From contig NZ_CALXGA010000004.1 of NCBI RefSeq assembly GCF_944387725.1, positions 1 through 59,174 on the forward strand: 59,174 nucleotides of DNA, written 5' to 3'. The notes beneath the pieces are model-generated. The model searched no databases and was not told the DNA's origin. It was given only the letters and a program-made list of their open reading frames with translations. The stretch comes from an uncultured Intestinimonas sp. Its GTDB lineage: Bacteria > Bacillota > Clostridia > Oscillospirales > Oscillospiraceae. Position 1 is the stretch's first letter. Every line of letters starts with the position of its first letter. The translations under genes and the position numbers were made by a program. Below, in pieces: positions 44,090 through 51,954 of the stretch.

Positions 44090-46336
44090 ATGGCACGTAA
44101 GAAAGTTAGCGAAACCGTGACTGAAAATCTTTTCCGTGAGTTTTACGGTGCGGATACATTTATAGAGAAGTCTGCTATTCCGTCGGCCTATGGCTTTACA
44201 TCAAAAAAGGGTACGTCTTATAGTGGCTATCCCGATTTTTTCTGTGACTGTGGTGATTATTGTATTGTAGTTGAAGCAAAGGCAACAAATCATGCGGCAG
44301 CGCAAGAGGAAGTACAATATTATATGATAAACAATAAGATACACAAGGATATTATTGGGATTAGTGTATCTGGACAGTCGCAGGATGATATTCTTGTGAC
44401 CTACTATTTGAAGCTTGCAGGAATGACTGAAATAAAGACATTCCCACAAGAAAACACTCTGCTTTCCATTTCTGCAATCAAAAAGCAGTATGGTAAAATA
44501 AAATATGGTGAAAGTGTCACAACTGAAGCCCTTATAACCGTATTAAAGGACTTAAACAAACGTTTTAATGACAATAACAAGGTTCGTGATACTGACCGCA
44601 GCTTATTCTTTTCCGGACTGATGATTGCCTTAAAAAACAACAATTTCAGAAGCACATACAAGAGTATTCAGGCCCCATCTAAACAAGAGGTTGCTACAAC
44701 AAAAGCAACTGTGCTCGAAGCACATAATCTCAATAAAGCTATCCTTGAAGCAATAACAACTGAACTTGAGAGCAAAATCAATAGTCTATCTAAAGAGTTT
44801 AGTTGGCGCGACAAGTTCTCATTTATCAAGAATATTGACTATGCACTTGATGAATACAAGAAAATCATAGAAATTATCGAAGAGAAGATATTCTATCCCT
44901 TTCAGAACGAAGAAAAGCAGGATATTTTAGGGCGTGCATATAAAATTTTTCTGTCCCGTGCTGGGAAAGTAGATAATAAAAATATCATTCTGACACCTGA
45001 CCATATCAAGGAACTTATGGTTCGTTTAGCGCGCCTGTCAGTTGATGATGTAGTGTTAGATACTTGTGCAGGCTCTGGTGGGTTCCTTATGGAAGCTATG
45101 GAAACAATGATTGCCCTTGCAAAAGGAAATCAGGAGACAATTACAAAAATTAAAGAGAAGCAGCTTATTGGGTTTGAGATCGACTCTGTCCTTTTTGCCC
45201 TTGCGTGTTCTAATATGTTTCTACATGGCGATGGTAGAACTAATTTATTATATAGAAGCAGTCTACTTGATGAAACGCAGGGCGGTATTGTCAACAATAG
45301 CGATAAAGAACTTCTTGAATATATACGAGGAATGAAGCCGACAAGGGTTATTATTAATCCGCCGTATGAAAACAACAATCCCATCAAATTTACAATTCAA
45401 GCTTTGAATTACCTTGAGCCTGGTGGAAAACTTGTAATTATTATGCCTACACCTACCTTAACCCATAATCAAGGGGGATTGACAGAAAAAGTTTTGTCGA
45501 TAGCAAAGCTGGAGTATGTCATCAAAATGCCAAACAAGCTATTTTCGGAACAAAAGCGGACTGTGAATACATCAATTTTTGGTTTTACAAAAACTCCGCA
45601 TATTCAATCCGATGATGTTCTGTTTTATAATCTGGATGATGATGGCTTTGTAAGCATTCAACATAAAGGTCGGATTGACAAAAATGGAACATGGCCAGAA
45701 ATCGAAGATACAATTTTTGATGCCATTTCCAATTCAAAAGACATACCTGGAGTATGTCAGAAGAAAAAAATATATAAAGATGGTGTCCTAAACTGTGCAG
45801 GTGTGCAAAAGCGCCGTAATAGCAACTATGAAATGGTAAAAGTCAGCACATTATTCCATATAACTAAAGGGACGCTTGCAAGCGAAAGCAACGTAGAAGG
45901 TGATTATCCTTTTGTAACAGCAGGCGAAGAATGGAAAACGCATACAGAATATGCGCTTGATACAGAGGCGATTGTATATGCAGTTAGTGCGTCGGGTTCT
46001 TTAGGGCGTAGCCACTATGTCAATGGAAAATTTATTGCGAGCAATCTATGTCTTGTCTTGACAAGTAAACATGATCCCAAGTACCCGATTGACCTAAAAT
46101 TTTATAATTGTTATTTTGCTTCAATAAGAAAACAAATTGTTTCTGACTTAGCCGATGGAACATCAAAGCTGACCATATCACCAGATATGTTCAAGGATTA
46201 TTATATTGACTATATCCCATATAAGGAGCAACAAGCCTTTGTAAAAACGAAGTTGAAAGACTTTTTGACACTTCAAGAGAAATACAAAAAGGCACAGGAA
46301 CAACTATCACAGGATATAGCCGCTTTGTCTGATTGA
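44090..46336 (+). CDS. Single-chain type IIG-like restriction-modification enzyme
   Basis: 748 residues. An N-terminal PD-(D/E)xK nuclease domain (P48, D49, then E62-A63-K64 in VVEAKAT), a helical linker, an N6-adenine methyltransferase core (motif I DTCAGSGGF from D324; motif IV NPPY at 423-426) and a C-terminal HsdS-like target-recognition region (about 580-748, with a coiled coil at the end). It cuts and methylates DNA in one polypeptide; specificity unknown. The gene is strikingly AT-rich against its GC-rich surroundings, indicating transfer. Confidence 0.87.
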   Translation: MARKKVSETVTENLFREFYGADTFIEKSAIPSAYGFTSKKGTSYSGYPDFFCDCGDYCIVVEAKATNHAAAQEEVQYYMINNKIHKDIIGISVSGQSQDDILVTYYLKLAGMTEIKTFPQENTLLSISAIKKQYGKIKYGESVTTEALITVLKDLNKRFNDNNKVRDTDRSLFFSGLMIALKNNNFRSTYKSIQAPSKQEVATTKATVLEAHNLNKAILEAITTELESKINSLSKEFSWRDKFSFIKNIDYALDEYKKIIEIIEEKIFYPFQNEEKQDILGRAYKIFLSRAGKVDNKNIILTPDHIKELMVRLARLSVDDVVLDTCAGSGGFLMEAMETMIALAKGNQETITKIKEKQLIGFEIDSVLFALACSNMFLHGDGRTNLLYRSSLLDETQGGIVNNSDKELLEYIRGMKPTRVIINPPYENNNPIKFTIQALNYLEPGGKLVIIMPTPTLTHNQGGLTEKVLSIAKLEYVIKMPNKLFSEQKRTVNTSIFGFTKTPHIQSDDVLFYNLDDDGFVSIQHKGRIDKNGTWPEIEDTIFDAISNSKDIPGVCQKKKIYKDGVLNCAGVQKRRNSNYEMVKVSTLFHITKGTLASESNVEGDYPFVTAGEEWKTHTEYALDTEAIVYAVSASGSLGRSHYVNGKFIASNLCLVLTSKHDPKYPIDLKFYNCYFASIRKQIVSDLADGTSKLTISPDMFKDYYIDYIPYKEQQAFVKTKLKDFLTLQEKYKKAQEQLSQDIAALSD

Positions 46337-46400
46337 GCCTTATCGTCTGGATTGCATTTATTTTCAATTTCCTCTGAATAGAAACGCCTGTTAGATAGCA

Positions 46401-46448
46401 AAAAAACGCCCCGGTCACTTCCAAATTGGACGTGACCGGGGCGTTTTT
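46401..46448. terminator. Bidirectional terminator after the RM gene
   Basis: Perfect 18-bp stem AAAAAACGCCCCGGTCAC / GTGACCGGGGCGTTTTTT, near the right end of the insertion. Confidence 0.95.
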
Positions 46449-46484
46449 TTCATGCCCCGCGCGGGGCTAATTTAATGACATTGC

Positions 46485-46504
46485 GGCACCGCCGGGGGGC
46501 TTTT
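46485..46504. terminator. Right arm of the split terminator
   Basis: GGCACCGCCGGGGGGCTTTT, complementary to 41359-41379 with one mismatch and one bulge. It lies 30 bp downstream of the htrA stop. Confidence 0.65.
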
Positions 46505-46533
46505 CATCCATAGAGCCTGTTTGCCCTATCCGA

Positions 46534-47871
46534 TCAATAGAACCAGGGGGAGAGGTCGCCAAAGGGCCAGAAGAAGTCGTATCCGCCGCTGTTCTGCTGC
46601 TCCTGCTGCTGAGTCTCCTGCTGCTGCTGTTCCAGGACCTCCTCCTGAGCGGCCCGGCGCTCTGGGGTGTCCTCGTCAAAGGTGAGGGTCAGGGTCAGGG
46701 AGGCCCCGTCCCGCTCCACCTCCATGGTGACGGTGTCGCCGGCCTGATAATTTTTCTTCTGCTCAATGAGCTCGGCGGAGGAGACCACTGTGGTGCCGTT
46801 CAGGGCGGTGATGATATCCCCCTCCTGGAGGCCGGCGGCGGCGGCGCAGGAGGCGGGGTCCACGCTCTCTACCAGAGCCCCCTGGCTGATGCCGTAGCGC
46901 TCCGCCACCGTCTGGGGCACGGTGCTCACGGTGATGCCCAGGTAGGGCTTGCCGGTGACATAGCCGTTTTCCATGATGTCGGCCACCATGTCCTTGACGT
47001 CATTGATGGGGATGGCGAAGCCCAGGCCCTCGATGGTGGCGGAGCTGGAGCTGCTGCCGGAGAGCTTGGCCGAGGTAATGCCGATGACCTGGCCGTACAT
47101 ATCAAAGAGGGGCCCGCCGGAGTTGCCGGAGTTGATGGCCGTGTCGGTCTGGAGCATGTTCATGACCTCGCCGTTTTCCATGGTGATGGAGCGGTCCCGG
47201 GCGGAGATAATGCCCTGAGTCATGGAGTAGGTCAGCTCACCCAGGGGGTTGCCGATGGCCACCACCTGCTCGCCCACCCGGACATTATCGGAGTCCCCGA
47301 TGATGACGGGGGTGAGACCGGTGGCGTTGATTTTCAGCACGGCGATGTCGTTTTCCTCCTCGCCGCCCACCAGCTCGGCGTCATAGGTGGTGCCGTCCAC
47401 AAAGGCAACCTGGATGCTGTTGGCGTCCTCAATGACGTGGTAGTTGGTGAGGATGTAGCCGTCCTGGGTGATGACAAAGCCAGAGCCGGCGGCGGCGGAG
47501 GAGACGGGCTGGCCCCAGCCGTTGGTGGTGACGATTTCGGTGGTGATGCCCACGGTGGAACCCACATAGGCGGCGTAGATCTCCGGGGCGGTGAGCAGTT
47601 CACTGCCGGTGATGTTGGCCACGCTGACGGTGGTGGGGGTCCGGGTTCCCTCGTAGATGGTGGTGCTTCCGCGGTCCAGAGCGCCGGTGGCGATGGCCAC
47701 GCCGCCGCCCCCCACCATGCCGCCCACCAGGGCGCACACCAGGCACAGGGCGGCCACCTTGGCGCCGCCGCCCTTCTTCTGCCGCCGGGGCGGATCGTCC
47801 ACGGGACGGCCGGTGGTCTCGATGGGGTTCTCCCAGGGCTCATGGCCTCTGCTGTCGTTGCTGTAATACAT
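46534..47871 (-). CDS. htrA: HtrA/DegP-like trypsin-family serine protease
   Basis: 445 residues. A cytoplasmic Pro/Arg-rich N-terminus and one TM segment (about 37-62) precede the S1C protease domain with H145 (TNYHVIED), D175 (NDIAVLKI) and S251 (NSGNSGGPL), followed by one PDZ domain (about 325-415) and a Gln-rich tail. Membrane-bound quality-control protease facing outward. The ATG at 47871 has AAAGGAG upstream. Confidence 0.94.
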   Translation of the reverse strand: MYYSNDSRGHEPWENPIETTGRPVDDPPRRQKKGGGAKVAALCLVCALVGGMVGGGGVAIATGALDRGSTTIYEGTRTPTTVSVANITGSELLTAPEIYAAYVGSTVGITTEIVTTNGWGQPVSSAAAGSGFVITQDGYILTNYHVIEDANSIQVAFVDGTTYDAELVGGEEENDIAVLKINATGLTPVIIGDSDNVRVGEQVVAIGNPLGELTYSMTQGIISARDRSITMENGEVMNMLQTDTAINSGNSGGPLFDMYGQVIGITSAKLSGSSSSSATIEGLGFAIPINDVKDMVADIMENGYVTGKPYLGITVSTVPQTVAERYGISQGALVESVDPASCAAAAGLQEGDIITALNGTTVVSSAELIEQKKNYQAGDTVTMEVERDGASLTLTLTFDEDTPERRAAQEEVLEQQQQETQQQEQQNSGGYDFFWPFGDLSPWFY

Positions 47872-48024
47872 CAAAATCGCTCCTTTACGCGGGAATGTAT
47901 CCTTTTTTGTTTTCATGAACAGGATACCGGATATTTATGACGATTTCATGAAGAAAGACGAAAGGATTTTTAAACGAACCTCGGATATTTTTTGAACAGA
48001 AGAATTTTCTGCGCACCAGCGGAC

Positions 48025-49206
48025 TCAGTCCTCCGGCGGGGTCTGGTCCGGACGGTCCGCCAGCAGGGCGGCGGTATCCCGGACGGCCAGGCTCAAATCG
48101 GCGGCCAGGCCGTGGAAGATGCCCGAACGGCAGACATTCCACACCACCAGGCAGAGGATGGGCCCCAGGATCATGCCCAGCACGCCTCCCAGCTGCATCC
48201 CCACATACATGCTGATGAGGGAGAGAATGGGGGAGAGTCCCGTCTGGCTGCCCACGAACTTGGGCTCGGCCACCCGGCGGAAGACGCAGACCACCCCCCA
48301 CACCGCCATGAGCCCCAGGGCGTGGAACCAGTTCCCGGTGATGAGGTCCACCACCGCCCAGGGTACCATGATGGTGCCTGAGCCGATGATGGGGATGAAG
48401 TCCAGCACCGCCAGGGCCAGGGCCAGCAGCACAGCGTAGGGCTGACCCAGGAGGAAAAAGCCCACCAGAAGGATGAAGAAGACCACAATGGAGATGAGGA
48501 TTTCCGCCCGGACATAGCCGGCAAAGGCCCCCAGGGCGGTGTTCCTGACATGGGAAAAGAAGTTCCGGGCCCCCTGAGGGAGCCGGTCGGTGAGGAGGAA
48601 GCGGTAGTGGGGGTAGTCCGCAGTGATGAAATAGGTGCCCAGAATAAAGACGATGAGGGCCACCACAAAGGAGGGGATGCTCATGGCGAAGTTACCGGCC
48701 CAGTTGCCCAGGATGGGCATGGCGTCTCCCGCCCAGGCGCTCACCGCCTCCCAGAGGCGCTCCAGAATTCCGTCCACATAGGTGGTAATTTCCTCCGGGA
48801 GGTAGGCCAGCACCTGATCCAGCCAGGCCCCCACGGCGGTGACGGCGCTCTGAAGGGAGTGCCAGATCACCTCCCAGTTGTTCAGCAGGGAGCTGATCTC
48901 CGTAAAGAGGCTTTGGCTCAGGGCGAAAAAGATGCCACCCACGGCGGCGAAGGCCAGCAGAATGAGCAGCAGGGAGAGAAAGCCCCGGGGGAGCCCCAGC
49001 CGTTTCTGGAGCAGCCGCACCAGGGGGTTGAGCAGCCAGGACACCACCAGGGCCAGGACAAAGGGCATGAAGAGGCTCAGCAGCGGAGGGACAAGATAGC
49101 GGAAAAACAGCACGATGAGCACGGCAAGCACCAGGCGGATGCCTATGCGCATCCACAGCCTTCCCCGGTCCCGCCAGGATAATTCTCCTTGTTCCACCTT
49201 TGGCAC
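48025..49206 (-). CDS. AI-2E family transporter (UPF0118 permease)
   Basis: 393 residues with about eight hydrophobic segments. The family motifs GFFLLGQPYAVLLALALAV and PIIGSGTIMVPWAV are clear. Members export diverse small molecules or ions; the substrate here is unknown. It starts at GTG 49206 after GAAAGG, a close spacing; a later GTG or ATG is possible. Confidence 0.88.
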   Translation of the reverse strand: MPKVEQGELSWRDRGRLWMRIGIRLVLAVLIVLFFRYLVPPLLSLFMPFVLALVVSWLLNPLVRLLQKRLGLPRGFLSLLLILLAFAAVGGIFFALSQSLFTEISSLLNNWEVIWHSLQSAVTAVGAWLDQVLAYLPEEITTYVDGILERLWEAVSAWAGDAMPILGNWAGNFAMSIPSFVVALIVFILGTYFITADYPHYRFLLTDRLPQGARNFFSHVRNTALGAFAGYVRAEILISIVVFFILLVGFFLLGQPYAVLLALALAVLDFIPIIGSGTIMVPWAVVDLITGNWFHALGLMAVWGVVCVFRRVAEPKFVGSQTGLSPILSLISMYVGMQLGGVLGMILGPILCLVVWNVCRSGIFHGLAADLSLAVRDTAALLADRPDQTPPED

Positions 49207-49312
49207 ATCCTTTCGATGGGTATGGTCTGAGGATCCAGCCCATTATAGCAGGTTTTCCACCGCACATATCAAAAATTTGTAAACTGTGGAGAACCGCGTG
49301 GGAGAGGCCCCC

Positions 49313-50152
49313 TCACTCCCGGACAAAATAGGCGATCCCAGTGGCGCCGGGCCCGATGTGGGTGCCCACCACCGAGCCGATGTCGCCCTCCACAATCTGC
49401 ATCCCAGGGATGCGCGTGGAGAAGTAGGCCTCGCACTCGGCCATGGCCTCTGGGGCGTCGGAGTTGCCGAAGGACACCGGCAGGGCCGTGTCCACCGGCT
49501 CCTCGGCAATGCGCTTTTCCATCCACTGGTAGGCGGCCTTCCGGCCCCGGGACTTGCCGGCGGCCTCCACCACTCCGTTTCGGATGTTCAAAATGGGGGT
49601 GATGCCCAGCATTCCGCCCACCATGGCGGTGGCCGCCGAGATGCGTCCCCCCATTTTCAGATACTTGAGGGTCTCAGCCACGGCATAGAACCGCAGCCGC
49701 CGGGTGAGCCGCTCCAGGGTCTCATAGATCTCCCGGCCCCCCATTCCCCAGCCCCGGAGGAGGCAGGCCGTCTCCACCATCAGGCCCAGGCCGAAGGTGA
49801 CGGTGGTGGAGTCCAGCACAAAAATACCCTCTCCCTCCACCATGTCCCGGGCGATGACCGCCGACTGGCAGGTGCCCGAGAGCTGGGAGGCGATGAAGAG
49901 CCCCACCACCTCGTCCCCCCGGTCCACATGGGCCTGGAACCGGCGGGCGAACTCCTCCGGGTTCACCTGGGAGGTGGTGGGCAGGGTCTCAGCCTGCCGC
50001 AGCTTGGCGTAAAACTCCCGGTTGGTGAGGTCCACCCCGTCCCGGTAGGTCTCATGGCCGAAGTGGACCGACAGGGGGACCACCTCAATGTCCAGCTCTA
50101 CCTGCCGCTGGGGCGGGATGTCGCAGGTGCTGTCTGTCATAATGCGTACCAT
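49313..50152 (-). CDS. DegV family fatty-acid-binding protein
   Basis: 279 residues. The DegV pattern MVRIMTDSTCDIP, TTSQVNPEEF, SQLSGTCQSA and GGRISAATAMVGGMLGITPIL is complete. FakB-type proteins of this family present fatty acids to FakA kinase. The start at ATG 50152 follows AAGGAAGG; the longer frame to 50299 has no ribosome site. No fakA is nearby. Confidence 0.92.
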   Translation of the reverse strand: MVRIMTDSTCDIPPQRQVELDIEVVPLSVHFGHETYRDGVDLTNREFYAKLRQAETLPTTSQVNPEEFARRFQAHVDRGDEVVGLFIASQLSGTCQSAVIARDMVEGEGIFVLDSTTVTFGLGLMVETACLLRGWGMGGREIYETLERLTRRLRFYAVAETLKYLKMGGRISAATAMVGGMLGITPILNIRNGVVEAAGKSRGRKAAYQWMEKRIAEEPVDTALPVSFGNSDAPEAMAECEAYFSTRIPGMQIVEGDIGSVVGTHIGPGATGIAYFVRE

Positions 50153-50296
50153 AAACTTGCCTTCCTTTCCGGCCTTCCAAGGACGGCGGGAGCCGCCCCC
50201 TGGCTGTTTTCTCTCAAAGACAGGGGCATTGTATCCGCCCCTGGGGCCCCTTGTCAAGCACAATTTTAAACCCCGAAGAAATTTGTCAGAAAAAAG

Positions 50297-50325
50297 CAAA
50301 ACCGCCTGCCGGAGCAGACGGTTTT
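50297..50325 (-). terminator. Terminator of rpsT
   Basis: On the minus strand AAAACCGTCTGC / GCAGGCGGTTTT with a TCCG loop, then GCTTTTTTC. Confidence 0.85.
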
Positions 50326-50346
50326 CTTTCCAGATGGGAGCGCGGC

Positions 50347-50610
50347 TCAGGCCAGCTTGTTGAGCTTAATGGTCATGGCGCTCTTTTTGTTGGCCGCGTT
50401 GTTGCGGTGCAGCAGGCCCTTGGCGGCGGCCTTGTCAATGGCCTTCACAGTGGCCTTGTAGACGACATCGGCCTCGCTGCGGTTGCCTTCGGCCACCACG
50501 GCGTCAAACTTCTTGATCTGGGTCTTCAGCGCAGACTTGGCCGCCTTGTTTCTGGCCGCCTTGGCCTCGTTGACCAGCACGCGCTTCTTGGCAGACTTGA
50601 TATTCGGCAA
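50347..50610 (-). CDS. rpsT: 30S ribosomal protein S20
   Basis: 87 residues beginning PNIKSAKKRVLVNEAKAARN after a TTG start, with GGAGG 8 bases upstream. A UUG start is also found in E. coli rpsT, where it matters for autoregulation. An in-frame GTG three codons earlier overlaps the Shine-Dalgarno and is unlikely. Head-to-head with gpr, as in B. subtilis. Confidence 0.96.
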   Translation of the reverse strand: MPNIKSAKKRVLVNEAKAARNKAAKSALKTQIKKFDAVVAEGNRSEADVVYKATVKAIDKAAAKGLLHRNNAANKKSAMTIKLNKLA

Positions 50611-50670
50611 ACCAAACACCTCCTCCGATGATTGCTCACAGTGTCACGGGTTCTGCCCGTGCAGGTAACT

Positions 50671-50699
50671 ATTCTACCAGAACGCCGGATAAAATGCAA
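50671..50699 (-). promoter_or_regulatory. Promoter of rpsT
   Basis: On the minus strand TTGCAT (50694-50699), 17-bp spacer, TAGAAT (50671-50676). Confidence 0.72.
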
Positions 50700-50812
50700 C
50701 TATTTCTTTGAGACTTTTTGCGATTTTTGTATAGGAGCCCTGCCGGACGCAAAAAATAGGGACTGCAAGGCAGAAGGACCACCACATCTTGAGAGAAAGG
50801 GCGGGAGAAACC

Positions 50813-51718
50813 ATGCTGAAACGGCGGACGGATCTGGCGGTGGAGGCCCGGGAGCTCACCCGGCAGGGGGCCGGCGTCACCGAGCTGGAGGGGGTCCGGG
50901 CCCGGGAGGAGACCCGGGAGGGCTTCCCGGTGACCCGGGTGGAGGTGCTCAGTCAGGCCGGGGCGGAGGCCCTGGGCAAGCCGGTGGGCACCTATGTCAC
51001 CCTGGACTTCGCCGCCCTGGCGGACCGGGCGGAGGGGGTCTTTCCCCGGGCGGTCCGGGCTCTGGCGGCAGAGCTGGGCCTTTTCTTAAAGGAGGTGCCC
51101 CCTTCGGCCCCGGCCCTGGTGGTGGGCCTGGGGAACCGGGCCATCACCCCGGACGCCGTGGGCCCCAAGGCGGCCGACCACACCCTGGTGACCCGCCACC
51201 TGGTGGAGCAGGCGCCGGAGCACTTCGGGGGCTTTCGGCCGGTGGCGGCTCTGGCGGCGGGGGTTCTGGGCACCACGGGGGTGGAGAGCGGTGAGCTGGC
51301 CGGGGCGGTGGCCGGAAAGGTCCGGCCCGGCTGCGTCATCGCCGTGGACGCCCTGGCCTCCCGGAGCCTCCACCGGGTCTGTACCACAGTGCAGCTCTCG
51401 GACACAGGCATCGTCCCCGGATCGGGGGTGGGCAACCACCGGTATGCCCTGAACCGGGAGACCATGGGGGCGCCGGTCATCGCCATTGGGGTCCCCACAG
51501 TAGTGGACGGGGCCACCCTGGCCCTGGACATTCTGGAGGAGGCCGGCCGGACCGGCCTGGACCCGGCGGCCCTTCGGGGGGCGGGGGGGAGCCTCATGGT
51601 CACCCCGCGGGACATCGACCAGCGGGTGAAGGACATGGCCAAGGTCATCGGCTACGGCGTCAACCTGGCCCTCCACCCGGACCTCACCCTGGAGGACGTG
51701 GAGCTCCTCCTCTCCTGA
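50813..51718 (+). CDS. gpr: Germination protease Gpr
   Basis: Degrades small acid-soluble spore proteins at germination, showing that the organism is a spore former. 301 residues, shorter than the ~370 of B. subtilis. It has the pro-region cleavage area RTDLAVEA near the N-terminus, VVGLGNRAITPDAVGPKA and GTTGVESGE. The start at ATG 50813 is chosen over 50789. Convergent with the LtaS-type gene, with only a MITE between them. Confidence 0.93.
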   Translation: MLKRRTDLAVEARELTRQGAGVTELEGVRAREETREGFPVTRVEVLSQAGAEALGKPVGTYVTLDFAALADRAEGVFPRAVRALAAELGLFLKEVPPSAPALVVGLGNRAITPDAVGPKAADHTLVTRHLVEQAPEHFGGFRPVAALAAGVLGTTGVESGELAGAVAGKVRPGCVIAVDALASRSLHRVCTTVQLSDTGIVPGSGVGNHRYALNRETMGAPVIAIGVPTVVDGATLALDILEEAGRTGLDPAALRGAGGSLMVTPRDIDQRVKDMAKVIGYGVNLALHPDLTLEDVELLLS

Positions 51719-51792
51719 CCCGGCTTGCAGGCCCGCCGCCTGGAGGTCCACACTTTTGCCGGGTGGGCAGCGCACAAGGATTCCAGTCTCTA

Positions 51793-51954
51793 GGGCTTGT
51801 TTGAAAAATGTCAACATGCCCAACCGGCGGGGCTTTTGCCCCCTGGACGGCGCAATTTTTCCTTGAAATCCGCCAGGATTCCTGCGAAAAAATTGCTTGC
51901 CAGCCGCCCAAAATCCCTCGCTGCCGGACACATCGCCAATTTTCAAACAAGCCC
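51793..51954. mobile_element. MITE-1 copy 5 (162 bp, inverted)
   Basis: Full-length, with TA flanks at 51791-51792 and 51955-51956. Its end forms the TAG stop of the LtaS-type gene. Same subtype as copy 6 upstream of that gene. Confidence 0.92.

Larger units (their letters stand above)
41380..46483. mobile_element. 5.1-kb insertion with terminal inverted repeats (IS4-type transposase plus RM enzyme)
   Basis: The ends CAATGTCATTAAAT (41380-41393) and ATTTAATGACATTG (46470-46483) are exact inverted repeats; GAGC/GCTA extends them slightly. The interior has a 166-residue ORF, a frameshifted IS4-family transposase and an AT-rich restriction-modification gene, with terminators near both ends (41390-41421 and 46401-46448). 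Whether it moves as one unit or is IS plus a separate island cannot be decided here. Confidence 0.65.
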
